Positions 21,969 through 24,888 of a DNA stretch of 24,888 nt are shown piece by piece. A program made the position numbers and the translations under genes. The stretch is from Thermoplasmatota archaeon (lineage in GTDB: Archaea; Thermoplasmatota; E2; DHVEG-1). Location of the stretch: assembly GCA_030605515.1 (NCBI GenBank), contig JAUWIE010000099.1, positions 1-24,888 of the forward strand, in the 5' to 3' direction. How positions within the stretch are numbered: position 1 is the first letter of the stretch; every line of letters begins with the position of its first letter. Below the pieces are notes generated by a model. The model saw only the letters and a program-made list of their open reading frames with translations, had not been told where the DNA came from and did no database searches.

Positions 21969-22547
21969 ATGACATTAGATAAAAACATAAATTACATTGT
22001 ATCAGGTCTTGAACGCTCAGGAACATCAATGCTAATGCAAATACTTAGCGCAGGTGGTGTACCTACCTCTTTTGATACTAGTACCCGCCCACCAGATGAA
22101 AACAACCCTAAAGGTTATTACGAACTTGCTGGTGGAAAAATAATTAATAAACTAATGGAGGCAACATTTCCCTTCCAGAAATACGAAGGAATATTCATAA
22201 AAATAACAGCATATGGCTTAAAGTATCTCCCACCTAGAAATTACAAAATCATCTACTCTGAGCGAAACATAGAAGAAATTCTTGATTCAATGGAGAAAAT
22301 GACTAAAAAGAAAGACATTAATCGGGAAGAAACCAGAGAAACCTTCATAAAATTAAACGAAATGATAAAAGATAAAATCAACAAGAGAGAAGACATTGTA
22401 GCTTTATATATTAACTATAACAAAACACTAGAAAACCCAAAAGAAAACATAAAGAAAATATATGATTTTATCGACTCATCTGATTTCAATTTCAAAAACA
22501 TGATTGAAGCTATTGATAAAAATCTTTATCGTCAGAGAAGAAAATAA
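21969..22547 (+). CDS. Sulfotransferase-like protein
   Basis: A 192-residue P-loop-like protein. YIVSGLERSGTSMLMQIL (10-26) is the 5'-phosphosulfate loop of sulfotransferases, DENNPKGYYE (43-52) is characteristic of one prokaryotic branch, and YKIIYSERNIEEILDSM (92-108) provides the Arg and Ser that bind the 3' phosphate of PAPS. It is shorter than most sulfotransferases (about 250 or more), so the acceptor-binding part is small. It should move sulfate from PAPS to an unknown acceptor; position next to APS kinase supports this, and the glycan-precursor genes downstream suggest a sugar. The ATG at 21969 is six bases after the cysC stop; a TTG at 21963 is less likely. Confidence 0.78.
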   Translation: MTLDKNINYIVSGLERSGTSMLMQILSAGGVPTSFDTSTRPPDENNPKGYYELAGGKIINKLMEATFPFQKYEGIFIKITAYGLKYLPPRNYKIIYSERNIEEILDSMEKMTKKKDINREETRETFIKLNEMIKDKINKREDIVALYINYNKTLENPKENIKKIYDFIDSSDFNFKNMIEAIDKNLYRQRRK

Positions 22548-22798
22548 TGAAAGAAGAAAAGGATCTATTATCAAAAGGAGAATTCTTTACAAAAGAAATG
22601 AGAAAAAAAGGTATAACCGTAGATCTCGTACAAGGCGGCTTAGAAAAAGAAACACATAAGGCTGCAAATAACTTAAATGCAAATTTAGTTATTCTTGGAA
22701 GAGAACAAAAGAAAAAAAACATATTTACATTATCGGCAAAAAGCATCAAAAGAAAAATGGCAGAAAAATGCCACTATTCAATACTATTTATGAATTAA
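22547..22798 (+). CDS. C-terminal half of a universal stress protein (UspA) domain
   Basis: An 83-residue protein. GITVDLVQGGLEKETHKAAN, then NANLVILGREQKK and a final CHYSILFMN match the second half of UspA (alpha-beta-alpha, the ILG strand before the phosphate loop, and the closing strand). The first 55-60 residues of the fold (first strand with the conserved Asp) are missing, and the G-x2-G-x9-G(S/T) nucleotide loop is not preserved (GREQKKKNIF), so ATP binding is doubtful. The ATG overlaps the previous stop by one base (TAATG), indicating a coupled gene rather than a random fragment. It may be a remnant or a small partner protein of the sulfotransferase-like enzyme. Confidence 0.6.
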   Translation: MKEEKDLLSKGEFFTKEMRKKGITVDLVQGGLEKETHKAANNLNANLVILGREQKKKNIFTLSAKSIKRKMAEKCHYSILFMN

Positions 22799-22869
22799 TT
22801 TTAAAATAATTCTGAATAATTTTCATCTAATTTCAGCTAATTTATTATCTCTCTGATTAGTTTTCGCTT

Positions 22870-22877
22870 TTTATATA
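22870..22877 (+). promoter_or_regulatory. TATA box of the glmU-glmS operon
   Basis: TTTATATA lies about 90 bases before the glmU-type start, so transcription should begin near 22902 with a leader of about 64 bases. It separates this pair from the sulfation operon that ends at 22798. Confidence 0.5.
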
Positions 22878-22965
22878 TAGAGAATAATACTTTTTTAGAA
22901 AAAAATAGAGTATTGTGAGAAAATGTAAAATATACGAATCAAGCTTACAGGTGGAAGGCGATTTA

Positions 22966-24150
22966 ATGAAAGCTGTAATATTAGCTGCAGGCGAAGGAAG
23001 AAGATTACGACCATTTACAGAAACTAAACCAAAGGTAATGCTACCTATTGCAAATAAACCTGTATTAGAGTACGTATTCGATGCAGCAAAAAACAGTGGA
23101 ATAACTGAGATTATAGTTGTTGTTGGATACAAAAAAGAAGCCATAATGGAATATTTCAAAAATTATAAAGATATGGATATCACCTATGTTGTCCAAGACA
23201 AACAACTTGGAACTGCACATGCATTACTGCAAGCAAAAAAACATCTAACCAGTTCTTTCATAGTTATATCTGGTGACAATATAGTAGAAAGCAATAGTAT
23301 TTCAAAGTTGATAAAGGATAACTCAGAATATTCAATACTAATAAAAGAGCACCCTTACCCATCAAAATATGGTGTGATTTTTGTAGAAAAAAACCATTTA
23401 ACAAAGATCGTTGAAAAACCAAAGGATGAATATGGTAAATTCATATCGACCGGTGTATACAAACTACCTAGTTTAATATTTGAAAATATTGAAGATTTAG
23501 CATCACAAGGTATATATGATCTCACCTCTGTTATTCAATCAGTAATTGATCAAGGAAAAAAAATCAATACAATAATTGCAGATACATGGATGGATATAGT
23601 ATACCCATGGGATCTAATATATGTTAATGCGGCTATGCTCCCAAATACCTCAGCATCAATTAGTGGAACCTTGGAAAAAGGAGTAACAATCAAAGGTGAT
23701 GTTTCCATAGGTAAAGACACAACAGTTTACTCAGGTTGCTATATAGTAGGACCAGTAACTATAGGTGAATGTTGTGAAATAGGACCAAATGCATGTATAT
23801 TTCCATCTACTACAATAGGAAACAACTCTGTTGTTCATCCATTCAGTGAGATTAGAAATAGCGTGATAATGGCAGATTCTCATATAGGGTCAAATTCATT
23901 TATTACACATTCAATCATTGGTAAAGGAAACATAATTAACCATAATTTTTCCTCAATATCTGGAAAAACCACAATTGAAATAGAAGGACAATTTATGAAA
24001 TTGGATAATATAGGTGTAATGATTGGAGATGATTGCTCAATTGGAAGTAATGTATTTGTAGACCCGGGCATAATAATTGGTAGAAAATGTAATATTAGCC
24101 CATTAAAAAGAGTAATAAAGAATATATCAAGCAAGAGTAAAGTGATGTAA
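22966..24150 (+). CDS. glmU: Bifunctional sugar-1-phosphate nucleotidylyltransferase/acetyltransferase (archaeal GlmU type)
   Basis: A 394-residue protein with two domains. The N-terminal Rossmann-like domain (1 to about 230) has the nucleotidyl-transfer signature LAAGEGRRLRPFTETKPK (6-23), followed by the SGDN metal Asp and VEKPKD motif. The C-terminal part (about 235-390) consists of hexapeptide repeats (such as IGKDTT, IGPNAC, IGNNSV, IGDDCS) that form a left-handed beta helix, as in acyltransferases. Archaeal members convert glucosamine-1-phosphate to the N-acetyl form and then to UDP-GlcNAc, though some use glucose-1-phosphate and dTTP. The glmS start one base downstream strongly supports the hexosamine role. 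I take the ATG at 22966, with GGTGG and GGAAGG upstream, not the TTG/GTG starts further up. Confidence 0.9.
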   Translation: MKAVILAAGEGRRLRPFTETKPKVMLPIANKPVLEYVFDAAKNSGITEIIVVVGYKKEAIMEYFKNYKDMDITYVVQDKQLGTAHALLQAKKHLTSSFIVISGDNIVESNSISKLIKDNSEYSILIKEHPYPSKYGVIFVEKNHLTKIVEKPKDEYGKFISTGVYKLPSLIFENIEDLASQGIYDLTSVIQSVIDQGKKINTIIADTWMDIVYPWDLIYVNAAMLPNTSASISGTLEKGVTIKGDVSIGKDTTVYSGCYIVGPVTIGECCEIGPNACIFPSTTIGNNSVVHPFSEIRNSVIMADSHIGSNSFITHSIIGKGNIINHNFSSISGKTTIEIEGQFMKLDNIGVMIGDDCSIGSNVFVDPGIIIGRKCNISPLKRVIKNISSKSKVM

Positions 24151-24151
24151 A

Positions 24152-24888
24152 GTGTGCGGAATCATTGGATACATCGGATTCAGAGAAGCAAGAAAAGTAT
24201 TAATCGAGAGTTTAAAAAGACTTGAATACCGAGGATATGACTCAGCAGGAATAGGAATAATTGAAAAAAAACTACAAGTATACAAAGAAGTAGGAGAAAT
24301 ATCAACATTAGAAAAAGAAATCCCATTGTTTAAAGGAGATATTGGAATAGGTCATACACGATGGGCAACACATGGAAAAGTCAGCAAAGAAAACGCCCAT
24401 CCTCAACTTAGTTGCAATAAAAAAATTGCTGTTGTACATAATGGAATAATTGAAAATTTTAAAACACTAAGAGAAGATTTAGAAAAAAAAGGACATATAT
24501 TCCACTCACAAACAGATACAGAGGTAATCGCTCATTTAATAGATGAAAACTATAATAATAATCTGGAGCAAGCTGTATTCATTGCTTTAAAGAAAATCAA
24601 AGGCTCATTTGCAATTGCCGCCATAAGTGAAAATGAACCAGAAAAACTAGTTGGCGCACGAAAAGAAAGTCCTTTAGTAATCGGAATTGGTGATAATGAA
24701 AATTTTCTTGCATCAGATATCCCTGCTTTATTAAAATATACAAACCGGGTAGTATACCTAGATGATGGAGAGTTATGCGTCCTAACTAAAAACACTATGA
24801 AAGTCTATAATGACACCAAAAAAGAAATTCAAAAAGAAACAAATACTATTGACTGGGATTTCAAAGATGCAGAAAAATCAGGTTTCCC
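24152..24888 (+). CDS. glmS: Glutamine-fructose-6-phosphate transaminase GlmS, partial (N-terminal glutaminase)
   Basis: The first 245 residues, cut by the window end, of an enzyme of about 600 residues that makes glucosamine-6-phosphate from fructose-6-phosphate and glutamine. The protein opens MCGIIGYIG, so Cys2 becomes the N-terminal nucleophile after Met removal. Further family marks are LEYRGYDSAG, GHTRWATHG, HPQLS, VVHNGIIENF, SQTDTEV, KGSFAIA and ASDIPALL, followed by the WDFKDAEKSGF linker leading to the missing isomerase domains. The start is GTG, one base after the glmU-type stop, with GTGATG upstream as a weak ribosome site. It shares an operon with the glmU-type gene and supplies its pathway. 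Confidence 0.95.
   Translation, partial: MCGIIGYIGFREARKVLIESLKRLEYRGYDSAGIGIIEKKLQVYKEVGEISTLEKEIPLFKGDIGIGHTRWATHGKVSKENAHPQLSCNKKIAVVHNGIIENFKTLREDLEKKGHIFHSQTDTEVIAHLIDENYNNNLEQAVFIALKKIKGSFAIAAISENEPEKLVGARKESPLVIGIGDNENFLASDIPALLKYTNRVVYLDDGELCVLTKNTMKVYNDTKKEIQKETNTIDWDFKDAEKSGF

Noticed and set aside
21500..21988. A 162-codon open frame on the minus strand across cysC and the sulfotransferase start
   Set aside because: It lies fully antisense to clear APS kinase coding sequence, is Ser/Leu-rich as expected from reversed AT-rich codons, and has no ribosome site.
22886..22917. Hairpin AATACT...AGTATT-like with T/A-rich stem in the glmU leader
   Set aside because: It is nearly all A-T pairs with a mismatch, common by chance in such AT-rich sequence; not supported as a riboswitch or terminator.
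1..24888. CRISPR array or cas genes
   Set aside because: No regularly spaced direct repeats and no Cas-like proteins were seen anywhere in the window.

Overview
The window comes from an AT-rich archaeon. The evidence is a UbiA-type prenyltransferase of the archaeal lipid kind, a KaiC-like ATPase, promoters of the TATA type (TTTATATA about 25 bases before the expected transcript start), GGTGA Shine-Dalgarno sites, a tRNA gene without an encoded CCA, and a membrane-anchored protein ending in a PGF-CTERM-like sorting tail. The gene set suits a euryarchaeal lineage, possibly an uncultured Thermoplasmatota, but I cannot fix the taxon from sequence alone.

Layout. 1-1433: the 3' part of an IS4/IS1634-like insertion sequence whose transposase frame is broken by two stops beside two strong hairpins. 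1524-2415: an unknown protein, a DUF4314-like small protein and tRNA-Gly(CCC), the last two on the minus strand. 2645-11460: an accessory block with a KaiC-like ATPase, a 1901-residue surface protein, an overlapping membrane partner, a stand-alone receiver domain and a KaiC-like protein without a Walker A motif. A degenerate copy of the 5' part of the tRNA-Gly gene lies at 11512-11535, in the same orientation, just beyond this block. This is what a tRNA-targeted integration would leave, although no integrase is visible.

11570-17955 holds mostly household or metabolic genes: an M20C dipeptidase (minus) divergent from an LsrF-like aldolase/thiolase, a secreted CxxC thioredoxin-fold protein, a zinc alcohol dehydrogenase, an arrestin-like protein (minus), a UbiA prenyltransferase and a Nudix hydrolase (minus). 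Between the convergent prenyltransferase and Nudix genes lies a GC-richer structured stretch with its own TATA box (17443-17540), a good candidate for a small RNA whose loop carries an exact anti-Shine-Dalgarno heptamer. purQ (minus) shares an operon with the Nudix gene.

18957-22798 is one compact operon: ribbon-helix-helix regulator, ATP sulfurylase, DHH phosphoesterase, APS kinase, sulfotransferase-like protein and half a universal-stress-protein domain. No APS or PAPS reductase is present, so I read this as a PAPS-making and sulfate-transferring pathway, with the DHH protein as a likely pAp phosphatase. Downstream, under a separate promoter, lie a GlmU-type nucleotidylyltransferase/acyltransferase and the start of glmS (cut by the window end). 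Both serve UDP-N-acetylhexosamine synthesis, which fits production of (possibly sulfated) surface glycans such as those expected on the sequon-rich surface protein.
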